NCBI GenBank assembly: GCA_035543875.1
Contig: DATKIY010000095.1
Coordinates: forward strand, 1-12,159
From: DATKIY01 sp035543875
Lineage (GTDB): Bacteria > Actinomycetota > Actinomycetes > JAHEKZ01
Reading direction: 5' to 3'
Length of the DNA: 12,159 bases
The notes below the pieces were generated by a model. The model saw only the letters and a program-made list of their open reading frames with translations. It did not search any database and had not been told where the DNA came from. Positions 1 to 7,032 of this stretch are shown here, piece after piece (positions within the stretch are counted from its first letter, which is position 1; every line of letters starts with the position of its first letter). A program made the position numbers and the translations under genes.

Positions 1-51
1 ACGGGCGTCGATACGGGGACCGGCGTCTGTTTCGTTGGCCGAAATGGTCAT
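1..51 (-). CDS. Start of a leftward gene, product unknown (partial)
   Basis: Reading leftward from an ATG at 51-49 gives an open frame to the window edge, MTISANETDAGPRIDAR, with no stop in 17 codons. It lies divergent from the MFS transporter. The 'PRIDAR' stretch just after a polar start resembles the beginning of many TetR-type repressors, which often sit divergent from DHA2 efflux pumps, but 17 residues cannot establish this. No strong Shine-Dalgarno is visible; the nearest purine-rich stretch, GGTGA, is about 15 bases upstream. The frame could also be chance. Confidence 0.35.
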   Translation of the reverse strand, partial: MTISANETDAGPRIDAR

Positions 52-341
52 ACCGAGTTAGTGTCACCGGCTGTGTGATTCTTACCTCGTTCAATTCCAG
101 ACTGATCGGATCGGCTCTCTGCGTGAGCAGGAGCCCAGGCACGCTTGTTTGGTGGTGACAGACCCAGTCGATCATTGATTTCGTCGTGGTCAGGCTAATC
201 GGGGAATGTCAGTGGTCCCCGACAGAGTTGCGCCTGAAGAATTGCCCGACCAAGGTTGCCCCGTTTTGCCCCGTTTTTGGCCCTTTTCACGGTGCCTGTC
301 GATCATTGGCAGCACCGACCCGCTTCGTCAGGAGACCAGCC
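52..341. promoter_or_regulatory. Intergenic control region upstream of the MFS transporter
   Basis: About 290 bases without a convincing gene separate the leftward partial frame from the MFS start. The region holds an 11-base direct repeat, GTCGATCATTG, at 167-177 and 298-308. It also holds a perfect 7-base inverted repeat around 199-222. Between 259 and 288 there are two C/T-rich runs (CCCCGTTTT repeated). The TTGATT at 175-180 followed 15 bases later by TAATCG is a poor promoter match. A rightward reading frame is open from 186, but its composition and the good ribosome site at 330-334 argue that it is leader, not protein. Confidence 0.5.
199..222. repeat. Perfect 7-bp inverted repeat in the MFS leader
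   Basis: TCGGGGA at 199-205 and TCCCCGA at 216-222 are exact reverse complements separated by a 10-base spacer. The site lies about 120 bases before the transporter start. It could be a repressor operator, for example for a TetR-like protein encoded by the divergent frame, or a small RNA hairpin in the leader. No T-run follows, so it is not an intrinsic terminator. Confidence 0.4.
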
Positions 342-1823
342 GTGTCCCAATCTGCACCCGACGCCAGCCCAGCGGTCGGATCCACAGCGCCAGACCCCAA
401 ACGCTGGCGGGCGCTATTCGTCATCGCCATGGCGCAGCTCATGGTCATCCTCGACGCATCCATCGTCAATATCGCGCTTCCATCGGCGCAGCGGGATCTC
501 GGGATCTCCGACTCCGATCGCCAGTGGGTCGTTACCGCGTACACATTGGCGTTCGGTGGCTTGCTGCTTCTTGGTGGTCGCATCGCGGACTACTGGGGAC
601 GCAAGCGCACGTTCATGCTTGGTCTGCTCGGTTTTGCCTTCGCTTCCGCGCTTGGTGGGCTCGCGCCGAACGCCGGCTTGCTGTTCGGAGCACGCGCCCT
701 TCAGGGCGTGTTCGCGGCGCTTCTAGCACCGGCGGCGCTGTCACTTATTACCGTTACTTTCACCGAGAGCAAGGAGCGGGCCAAGGCGTTTGGCGTTTAC
801 GGCGGCATCTCCGGCGGCGGAGCGGCGATCGGGCTTATTGTCGGCGGTATCCTCACCGAGTACGCCTCGTGGCGCTGGTGCCTGCTGGTCAACGTCCCAT
901 TCGCGCTGATTACGATCGCGCTCGCCATTCCCTTCGTCCACGAAAGCAAGGCGCACGGCGATACCAGTTACGACATCCCCGGCGCCGTCACGGCCACGCT
1001 GGGGCTGGTGAGCTTGGTGTACGGAATCACCAAGGCAGGCACCGACGGCTGGACCGACTCGGTCACGCTGACCTTCTTCGCTGCTGCTCTCGTGCTCCTG
1101 ATCTCGTTCGTCGTCATCGAGTCGCGTACACGTAACCCGCTCCTCCCCCTGCGCATCGTCGAAAATCGAAACCGTGGCGGTTCGTACCTCACCATGTTCA
1201 TGACCGCGGGTGGACTTTTCGCCATGTTCTTGTTGCTGAGCTACTACTTCCAGGCTGTGTTGGGGTACTCCGCATTGAAGTCGGGCTTCGCCTTCCTGCC
1301 GTTCTCCCTCGGCATCATCGTCAGCGCGGGGCTGGCCAGCCAGATGCTTCCGAGATTCGGTCCGCGGCCACTTGTCTTCGGTGGGCTGGTCTCAGCCACG
1401 GTGGGAATGTTGTGGCTGACTCAACTTGATACGACTGCGCAGTACGCCACCATGGTCTTACCCGCAGAAGTACTCATGAGCCTTGGCCTTGGGTTCGTGT
1501 TCGTATCGCTCGCGGCCACGGCGCTGTTCGGCGTCTCACCGCACGATGCTGGCGTCGCGTCGGGTCTGCTCAACACCACGCAGCAGATCGGAGGCTCGCT
1601 TGGGATCGCGGTGATGAACACCATTGCGGCCTCCGCCACGACGGCTTACCTCAACTCACACGGTCCCACCCAGCTACAGGCGGCAACCGTGCACGGCTTC
1701 AGCGTCGCCTTCGCGTTATCGGCGGTTGTCCTTGGTGCCGCGGCCATCGTCGGGCTGTTCCTCATTAACGCCGACCGGCACTCGCTGGCTCAGCACGACG
1801 TGGAGGTCCCAGCCGCCACCTAA
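342..1823 (+). CDS. MFS transporter, DHA2 (EmrB/QacA) drug:H+ antiporter type, 14 helices
   Basis: This is a cytoplasmic-membrane proton antiporter of the DHA2 class, 493 residues, the usual length for 14-helix members. After a polar N-terminus, helix 1 carries LDASIVNIALPSA (about 37-49), the DHA2 helix-1 motif. The loop between helices 2 and 3 carries the MFS signature GGRIADYWGRKR (78-89). A glycine-rich antiporter-type helix (GISGGGAAIG) follows near residue 150. The GTG at 342 is chosen because AGGAG lies at 330-334 with a 7-base gap. The frame stays open upstream to 186, but those residues are cysteine/proline-rich and unlike an MFS N-terminus. The substrate is unknown; family members export dyes, disinfectants and antibiotics. 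The next gene starts 33 bases on in the same direction, so the two are probably co-transcribed. Regulation may come from a divergent regulator at the left edge. Confidence 0.9.
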   Translation: MSQSAPDASPAVGSTAPDPKRWRALFVIAMAQLMVILDASIVNIALPSAQRDLGISDSDRQWVVTAYTLAFGGLLLLGGRIADYWGRKRTFMLGLLGFAFASALGGLAPNAGLLFGARALQGVFAALLAPAALSLITVTFTESKERAKAFGVYGGISGGGAAIGLIVGGILTEYASWRWCLLVNVPFALITIALAIPFVHESKAHGDTSYDIPGAVTATLGLVSLVYGITKAGTDGWTDSVTLTFFAAALVLLISFVVIESRTRNPLLPLRIVENRNRGGSYLTMFMTAGGLFAMFLLLSYYFQAVLGYSALKSGFAFLPFSLGIIVSAGLASQMLPRFGPRPLVFGGLVSATVGMLWLTQLDTTAQYATMVLPAEVLMSLGLGFVFVSLAATALFGVSPHDAGVASGLLNTTQQIGGSLGIAVMNTIAASATTAYLNSHGPTQLQAATVHGFSVAFALSAVVLGAAAIVGLFLINADRHSLAQHDVEVPAAT

Positions 1824-1856
1824 CAACCCGTACCAGGGCGGTGACAGACTCGGGGG

Positions 1857-2417
1857 ATGACAGAACATGACGGCCACGACCAGTCGGACCCCGCGTGCGA
1901 CATGGCCCACGGCCTGCTCCCAGCTCCAACGCAGGGCCGCCGGCTCATCGCGGTGTTTGCCTCGCCGGTGGCACTGGAACTCACCCACTTTGCGGCGCAC
2001 GTCGGATTTGAAACCGTCATCGTTGAGCCAGTGCCGCAGCGAGCGAACGACTCGATCCGGTACGCCGCGGACATTGCGTCAGCGAAGCCTGACGAACACA
2101 CCGATGTGGTCGTCACCGACCACGACCGGCCGGAACTGGGCGAGCTGCTTGCCGATGCGCTGCGTTCGACCACGCGTTGGATTGGCGTGATGGGCAGCCC
2201 CCGACATACCGCTCCACACATCAATGCTTTGCAGGACTTGGGATTCGACGACGCACAGATCGCTCGCGTCCACCGCCCGATTGGTCTCAACATCGGCTCG
2301 CACTCCCCCGGCGAGATCGCCATCGCCACTGTGGCGGGGCTGCTCGCTGACCGAAATGGTCGAACCGGCGGCCAGTACGAGCTGACCGGTTCGTCGGGCG
2401 AAAGAGCCGAGCCGTAA
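1857..2417 (+). CDS. XdhC/CoxI-family protein, stand-alone Rossmann domain
   Basis: The 186-residue protein matches the C-terminal Rossmann domain of XdhC/CoxI proteins, which help insert or sulfurate the molybdenum cofactor of xanthine dehydrogenase/CO dehydrogenase-type enzymes. The diagnostic stretches are WIGVMGSPRH (108-117), LGFDDAQIARVHRPIGLNIG (128-147) and SHSPGEIA (148-155), corresponding to the family's 'GSRR...RIHGPIGLDIGA.TPEEIA' pattern. The usual N-terminal XdhC_CoxI domain is missing: only about 30 polar, histidine/aspartate-rich residues precede the first beta strand. The canonical GSRR arginine pair is altered to GSPR. It follows the MFS gene by 33 bases. No molybdoenzyme or cofactor gene is visible nearby, so the partner is unknown. 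Shine-Dalgarno support is weak (CGGGG directly before ATG, GGGCGGTGA further upstream). The family call is good; the biochemical role is inferred. Confidence 0.8.
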   Translation: MTEHDGHDQSDPACDMAHGLLPAPTQGRRLIAVFASPVALELTHFAAHVGFETVIVEPVPQRANDSIRYAADIASAKPDEHTDVVVTDHDRPELGELLADALRSTTRWIGVMGSPRHTAPHINALQDLGFDDAQIARVHRPIGLNIGSHSPGEIAIATVAGLLADRNGRTGGQYELTGSSGERAEP

Positions 2418-2420
2418 GCG

Positions 2421-3029
2421 CTAGCGAGCAGGGCGCCACATGGTGTCGACCGTCGGGCCACCCGCCGGAAGCGTGAACTCGCCAACCTTGGAAAAGCCGA
2501 GTCGCTCGTAGCGCGGCAGATTGCCCGGGTTGCTGGACTCCAGGTACGCAGGCATATGTTCGGCGTCGATGAGAGCGAGGTTCTCAGCGAGCAGCGCCAT
2601 CCCCAGCCCTTTGCCTCGATGGTCATCATGCGTGCCGAGCAGACTGAGGTAGTAGTGCGGTTCGCCGTGAGGATGCGATGAGTCGAAGAGCTCAAGTCCT
2701 TCGATGAAAGTTCCAGCGAAGCCCCCAACGAGCGTGTCCAGGAAGGCAGGAAGCTCCCGTTCTTCATCGGGAGTCAGTTCTTCACCGCCTGGTGGGATCC
2801 AAAGCGCGACGGTCTCGCGGCCCGGCGACATGCGCACCCATGGATAACGCAGCGCACTAGCCAGATTGAACCGCCACCAGGAGCGACGCTGCTGATTGCG
2901 TAGTTCGGGATGAGCGCTCGGGAACGCCCAGCCATCCCATACAGGGTCGCCAGCGAAGGCGACGGTCATCACTTCAGTTATCGCATCAAGGTCGCCGACG
3001 ATCGCCGGCTGGCTCACGACGTCAGTCAC
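2421..3029 (-). CDS. GNAT-family N-acetyltransferase
   Basis: This is a cytoplasmic acetyl-CoA-dependent acetyltransferase of the GNAT fold, about 202 residues. The central strand YYLSLLGTHDDHRGKGLG contains the acetyl-CoA pyrophosphate loop, R-G-K-G-L-G, near residues 138-143. The C-terminal LPRYERLGF is the usual GNAT motif-B helix and strand. The acceptor is unknown; similar actinomycete proteins are mostly uncharacterised. Three starts are possible: GTG at 3053, ATG at 3038 and GTG at 3029. I chose 3029 because GGAG at 3039-3042 is 9 bases upstream, whereas the same GGAG touches the ATG at 3038 with no spacing. It is convergent with the XdhC-like gene, with only 3 bases between the stops, and divergent from the ABC ATPase. 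I see no link to the amino-sugar genes. Confidence 0.85.
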   Translation of the reverse strand: MTDVVSQPAIVGDLDAITEVMTVAFAGDPVWDGWAFPSAHPELRNQQRRSWWRFNLASALRYPWVRMSPGRETVALWIPPGGEELTPDEERELPAFLDTLVGGFAGTFIEGLELFDSSHPHGEPHYYLSLLGTHDDHRGKGLGMALLAENLALIDAEHMPAYLESSNPGNLPRYERLGFSKVGEFTLPAGGPTVDTMWRPAR

Positions 3030-3162
3030 CGAAACCATCTCCAGACTCAGCACAGTTCGTCTCGGTCACTGAAGCTACGCTTGAACAGTAGTGCGTCGGC
3101 GGCAGTGGATGTAGGGTCCGGTTCGCCGTGGCACCGCCCCCGGCGCGTCTCACTCGGATCGT

Positions 3163-3180
3163 CCGGCACGTTCCTGCCGG
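3163..3180. repeat. Inverted repeat just upstream of the ABC ATPase ribosome site
   Basis: CCGGCA at 3163-3168 and TGCCGG at 3175-3180 are exact complements with a 6-base loop. The dyad ends 5 bases before the Shine-Dalgarno of the ATPase gene (GGAAAGGG, 3185-3192). This position could suit an operator or a leader hairpin limiting translation. It is short and GC-rich, so chance is possible. Confidence 0.35.
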
Positions 3181-3199
3181 TGAGCGGAAAGGGCTACCC

Positions 3200-4291
<1,092 letters not shown>

Positions 4292-4322
4292 CCGCGACAC
4301 GTCGACACGCTGAAGGAGCCAA

Positions 4323-5495
4323 GTGACAGTCATTTCGGCACCAGCGATTCTGGTTAGCGCGGAGACCGGCGCAGACTCGGGCATCGTCGGACCCGGTGCG
4401 GTGGTAGTGGAAGACGGATCAATCGTCGACGTAGTAGACCACGTACCAAAAAGTGCAGCTGACCACGTCCAACTCCCGACCGGGTTGCTCTCCGCCGGAA
4501 TGATCGACCTGCAGATCAACGGTTGCTTCGGTGTGGACTTTGCCAACGCGTCCGCAGAAGACTGGACGTCGGTGCGCCGACAGTTGGTGCAGACCGGCGT
4601 CACAACGTTCCTACCCACCCTGATCACCACAGCCATTGAAGACCTGGTCAAACAACTGAACGACGTCGCTGGGCAAGTCAACGCATCGGGTCCCCCGGGC
4701 TCTGCTCGCGCTCTTGGCGTGCACCTTGAGGGACCGTTCCTTTCGCCCTTGCGCGCGGGAGCACATGACCCAGGGTTGATGAGTGACCCCGAGGATTCGA
4801 TCCTGGATCAACTGTTGGCAGACGGCCGTGACGCCCTGGTGTCGCTTGTAACCCTGGCGCCGGAAAGAGCTGGATCAGCAGCAGCGATCCGACGGCTGTG
4901 TGCGGCCGGAATCGTCGTGTCGGTGGGGCACACTGACGCCATCGGCGAGCAGGTGAGCAGTGCCGCCGATGCTGGCGCTTCAATGGTTACGCATATCTTC
5001 AACGCGCAACGCGGACTTCATCACAGAGAACCCGGGGTGCCAGGTATTGGTCTTACCGATCCCCGTTTTCGAGTCGGCTTGATTGCGGATTTCCACCATG
5101 TCGATCCTGAGGTCATAAAACTGACGTTTGCCGCAGCTCCCGGACGGGTCGTACTCGTCACTGATGCCGTCGCCGCAGCAGGAATGCCGCCTGGAACCAA
5201 CACCCTGGGTAATGACACCACCGTGGTTGTAGGTCCTGACCAGCCACCGCGGCGCGTTGACGGCACCCTCGCCGGCTCAACACTCACCCTGGACCAAGCG
5301 GTGCGCAATGTCGTCGCACTGGGCATTAGCCGCGATATGGCGCTACGTGCCGCAACCCAGGTGCCAGCGCAGGCGCTCGGTAGAACCGACCTCGGGGTGC
5401 TAACGCCAGGAGCCATCGCAGACATCGTGTGGTGGGACCACTCGCTGGCGGTCCGTGAGGTTTGGGTCGGTGGCGTCAGAGCAAGCCAGCAGTAG
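4323..5495 (+). CDS. nagA: N-acetylglucosamine-6-phosphate deacetylase
   Basis: This cytoplasmic amidohydrolase removes acetate from GlcNAc-6-phosphate to give glucosamine-6-phosphate. The 390 residues match the NagA length. Metal and catalytic residues can be placed: E136 in HLEGPFLSP, H203 in GHTDA, H224 in VTHIFNA, and the catalytic aspartate D281 in LVTDAVAAAG. The substrate-side histidine is probably H259 in ADFHHV, where most members have ADGLHV. LHHREPGVPG (232-241) is the classic NagA loop. The first-strand motif reads DLQINGCFGVDF, so the HxH pair of two-metal NagAs is absent, as in E. coli NagA. GTG 4323 has AAGGAG at 4313-4318. It sits 31 bases after the ABC ATPase and is probably co-transcribed with it. 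No nagB deaminase is in the window, so the fate of GlcN-6-P is not seen here. Confidence 0.93.
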   Translation: MTVISAPAILVSAETGADSGIVGPGAVVVEDGSIVDVVDHVPKSAADHVQLPTGLLSAGMIDLQINGCFGVDFANASAEDWTSVRRQLVQTGVTTFLPTLITTAIEDLVKQLNDVAGQVNASGPPGSARALGVHLEGPFLSPLRAGAHDPGLMSDPEDSILDQLLADGRDALVSLVTLAPERAGSAAAIRRLCAAGIVVSVGHTDAIGEQVSSAADAGASMVTHIFNAQRGLHHREPGVPGIGLTDPRFRVGLIADFHHVDPEVIKLTFAAAPGRVVLVTDAVAAAGMPPGTNTLGNDTTVVVGPDQPPRRVDGTLAGSTLTLDQAVRNVVALGISRDMALRAATQVPAQALGRTDLGVLTPGAIADIVWWDHSLAVREVWVGGVRASQQ

Positions 5496-5524
5496 TTTTG
5501 ATTCGTGGACGTGGATGCTTCAGG

Positions 5525-6133
5525 TCACAACGACAAGCCCATGAACAACTCGTCGTCGTTGGCTATCAACTGCGTGAAACCGAGCCTGCGGTAGAAGCGT
5601 TGTGCTCCCACGTTGTCGACTGCGACATCGAGATGAACCCCACGCGAGCCCGAGCTCCGCAGCCGTGCGAAGAGCTCATCCATCATCTGTCGGCCTATCC
5701 CCTGCCCCCGAATACCTTCAAGAAGGTCGATATGCAGATGAGATGGATACTCTGGCAGTTGGGGATGGTTCGCTCGTGCGGGTTGTTGAACGACAGCCAA
5801 CATTTCGCTCTCAAGAATGTGCGTCTCGGGCGTCTGCACGACCTCTGCATACTGAGCCTGGACCTTGGGCCACCAGTCCTGCTGAAGCCGCCGCTCGAAC
5901 TGCTCGGTGTCTAGAACTGCCAGCGCATACCCGGCTGCGCGACGACCATCATCTGCAACCAATGCGAACTCGGGAGCGAACTCAAGGTACGGCCCTACGT
6001 ACACATCGCCGAGCAGTCGACCGTGCCGAAACAAGCCGGTCGCGTCTTGTCCGGAGTTGCCGGTGTGCAAACAGACGTCGTACAAGTCAGCTGTATCGCT
6101 AGGTCGAAAGTCTCGGATGATTGCGGGTGCCAT
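5525..6133 (-). CDS. GNAT acetyltransferase resembling the pHAT domain of animal O-GlcNAcase
   Basis: This is a 202-residue GNAT-fold protein. The region PEFALVADD...AAGYALAVLD (54-75), the W-P-x(4,5)-Y stretch near 88-95 (WWPKVQAQY), LPEYPSHLHIDL (126-137) and SGSRGVHLDVAVDN (161-174), followed by FYRRLGF, line up with what I recall of the C-terminal pseudo-histone-acetyltransferase domain of human OGA (PEYCFVLED, GYALGTVD, LIKMDIH, NGSRGAFCEV, FYSKLGC). Unlike human OGA, it keeps an acetyl-CoA loop, RGQGIG at 142-147, so it may be active. Bacterial stand-alone pHAT homologues are known, including one from Streptomyces, but their acceptor is not settled as far as I know. The ATG at 6133 is well supported by GAGGTG 2 bases upstream (6136-6141). 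It is convergent with nagA (29 bases between stops) and divergent from the SIS-GH84 unit, which fits a shared amino-sugar role. Confidence 0.85.
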   Translation of the reverse strand: MAPAIIRDFRPSDTADLYDVCLHTGNSGQDATGLFRHGRLLGDVYVGPYLEFAPEFALVADDGRRAAGYALAVLDTEQFERRLQQDWWPKVQAQYAEVVQTPETHILESEMLAVVQQPARANHPQLPEYPSHLHIDLLEGIRGQGIGRQMMDELFARLRSSGSRGVHLDVAVDNVGAQRFYRRLGFTQLIANDDELFMGLSL

Positions 6134-6173
6134 TTCACCTCGTCCATAGCAACAATCGCAGCGACGCCAACCG

Positions 6174-6201
6174 TTGATCGACCATACAGCCCCATTAGGC
6201 T
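6174..6201 (+). promoter_or_regulatory. Possible promoter of the SIS-GH84 operon
   Basis: TTGATC at 6174-6179 is followed after 16 bases by TAGGCT at 6196-6201, a reasonable sigma-70-type pair for an actinomycete. It lies about 90 bases before the SIS start, within the 158-base divergent gap to the pHAT-like gene. The -35 overlaps a near-palindrome, GTTGATCGAC (6173-6182, 4 of 5 pairs). Only one GTTGA half-site resembling the ROK-promoter dyad is seen here. This is a pattern match only. Confidence 0.3.
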
Positions 6202-6291
6202 CGAATCGCCCCTTTGTTCCTAGCGCGATCGCCACGAAGACCGGCAGACTGCCGGAACCAACTCCAGAACTTTCACCGGAAGGTCTTCGCG

Positions 6292-7032
6292 ATGAGCTCT
6301 GCAGGTCGTTCTTACTTGGACGAAGTGCTTCGGTTGCTGGGCGAAGTCCGTGATACCCAAGAATCGGCCATCGCCGATGCAGCGGGACTGGTAGCGAACA
6401 CCGTTTCGGCTGATGGACTAGTGCACCTGTTCGGCACTGGTCATTCGCACTTGTTGGCAGCAGAGTTGTTCTACCGCGCCGGAGGCTTGGCCCAGGTCAA
6501 CCCGATCCTGGTTGCGCCCCTCATGCTCCACGCTGGAGCGGCGCGCAGCACCCAGTTAGAACGGCTATCTGGACTCGCGGAAGAACTGATTTCCGCTGAA
6601 CCGGTCGGCGCGGACGACGTGATGATCATCGTGTCTAACTCCGGTGGCAACGCCACTTGTATCGAGATGGCGTTGGCAGCCCGGTCTCGAGGCATCTCGA
6701 CGATTGCACTAACCAGCATGCAGCACGCCACGGCCCCTCGCGCACGTGATCAGGGTGGACCGCGGCTTCACGAAGTCGTCGACGTCGTCCTGGATAACCA
6801 AGGGCGACCCGGAGATGCCTGCGTAACTCTGCCCGGTCTGGGGCAACCTGTCGGCCCAACTTCAACGAGCGTCGGGGCGGCGATTTTGAATGCAGTCGTG
6901 GCTCAAGCGGTTGAAATCCTCGTCGAACGCGGGGAGACACCAGACATATTCGTCAGTAGTAACTTGGCAGACGGAGACCGTGTGAACGAAGCCCTCATCA
7001 ACCGCTACCGGCCGACGGTGAGAGCACTGTGA
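6292..7032 (+). CDS. SIS-domain protein of the UPF0309 family, probable amino-sugar-phosphate enzyme
   Basis: This 246-residue cytoplasmic protein has one sugar isomerase (SIS) domain. HLFGTGHSHLLAAELFYRAGG (45-65), LMLHAGA (77-83), the phosphate-binding loop SNSGGN (115-120) and DVVLDNQGRPGD (164-175) are UPF0309 hallmarks. SIS domains bind phosphosugars. From memory, a Streptomyces member (SCO4393) has been tied to GlcNAc-6-phosphate metabolism and aminosugar toxicity as a dehydratase; I cannot confirm that here. ATG 6292 has GGAAGG at 6278-6283. The stop overlaps the GH84 start (GTGA, 7029-7032), so translation of the two is coupled. It lacks the extra length and the MurNAc-6-P etherase motifs of MurQ, and one SIS domain is too few for GlmS. 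A substrate of GlcNAc-6-P or a close derivative is inferred from family and neighbours. Confidence 0.85.
   Translation: MSSAGRSYLDEVLRLLGEVRDTQESAIADAAGLVANTVSADGLVHLFGTGHSHLLAAELFYRAGGLAQVNPILVAPLMLHAGAARSTQLERLSGLAEELISAEPVGADDVMIIVSNSGGNATCIEMALAARSRGISTIALTSMQHATAPRARDQGGPRLHEVVDVVLDNQGRPGDACVTLPGLGQPVGPTSTSVGAAILNAVVAQAVEILVERGETPDIFVSSNLADGDRVNEALINRYRPTVRAL

Noticed and set aside
186..341. N-terminal extension of the MFS protein by 52 residues
   Set aside because: The extension has no family likeness, is rich in cysteine and proline, and is bypassed by a GTG at 342 with a well-spaced AGGAG.
206..1135. Rightward open frame of 309 codons inside the MFS gene
   Set aside because: It is an arginine-rich translation without domains in a different frame of a gene with clear transporter motifs.
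1820..2767. Long leftward open frame of 315 codons across the XdhC-like gene and the GNAT end
   Set aside because: It is serine/arginine-rich with no recognisable domain. It lies antisense to the XdhC-like gene, which has clear family motifs, and overlaps the GNAT gene in another frame. It is a typical GC-rich shadow frame.
5496..5524. Bidirectional terminator between nagA and the pHAT-like gene
   Set aside because: The 29-base gap contains TTTTG but no stem of useful length. No intrinsic terminator can be supported here or in the 3-base gap at 2418-2420.
5462..5914. Rightward open frame of 150 codons at the end of nagA
   Set aside because: It is antisense to the pHAT-like GNAT gene, whose start, ribosome site and motifs are convincing, and its translation shows no family features.
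6134..6235. N-terminal extension of the pHAT-like protein to 6235
   Set aside because: The ATG at 6133 has GAGGTG just upstream and the GNAT fold begins directly after it. The extension would occupy the divergent promoter region.
6292..7032. MurNAc-6-phosphate etherase (MurQ)
   Set aside because: MurQ is about 300 residues with its own signature. This protein is shorter, and its GTGHSH, LMLHAGA and LDNQGRPGD segments fit UPF0309.
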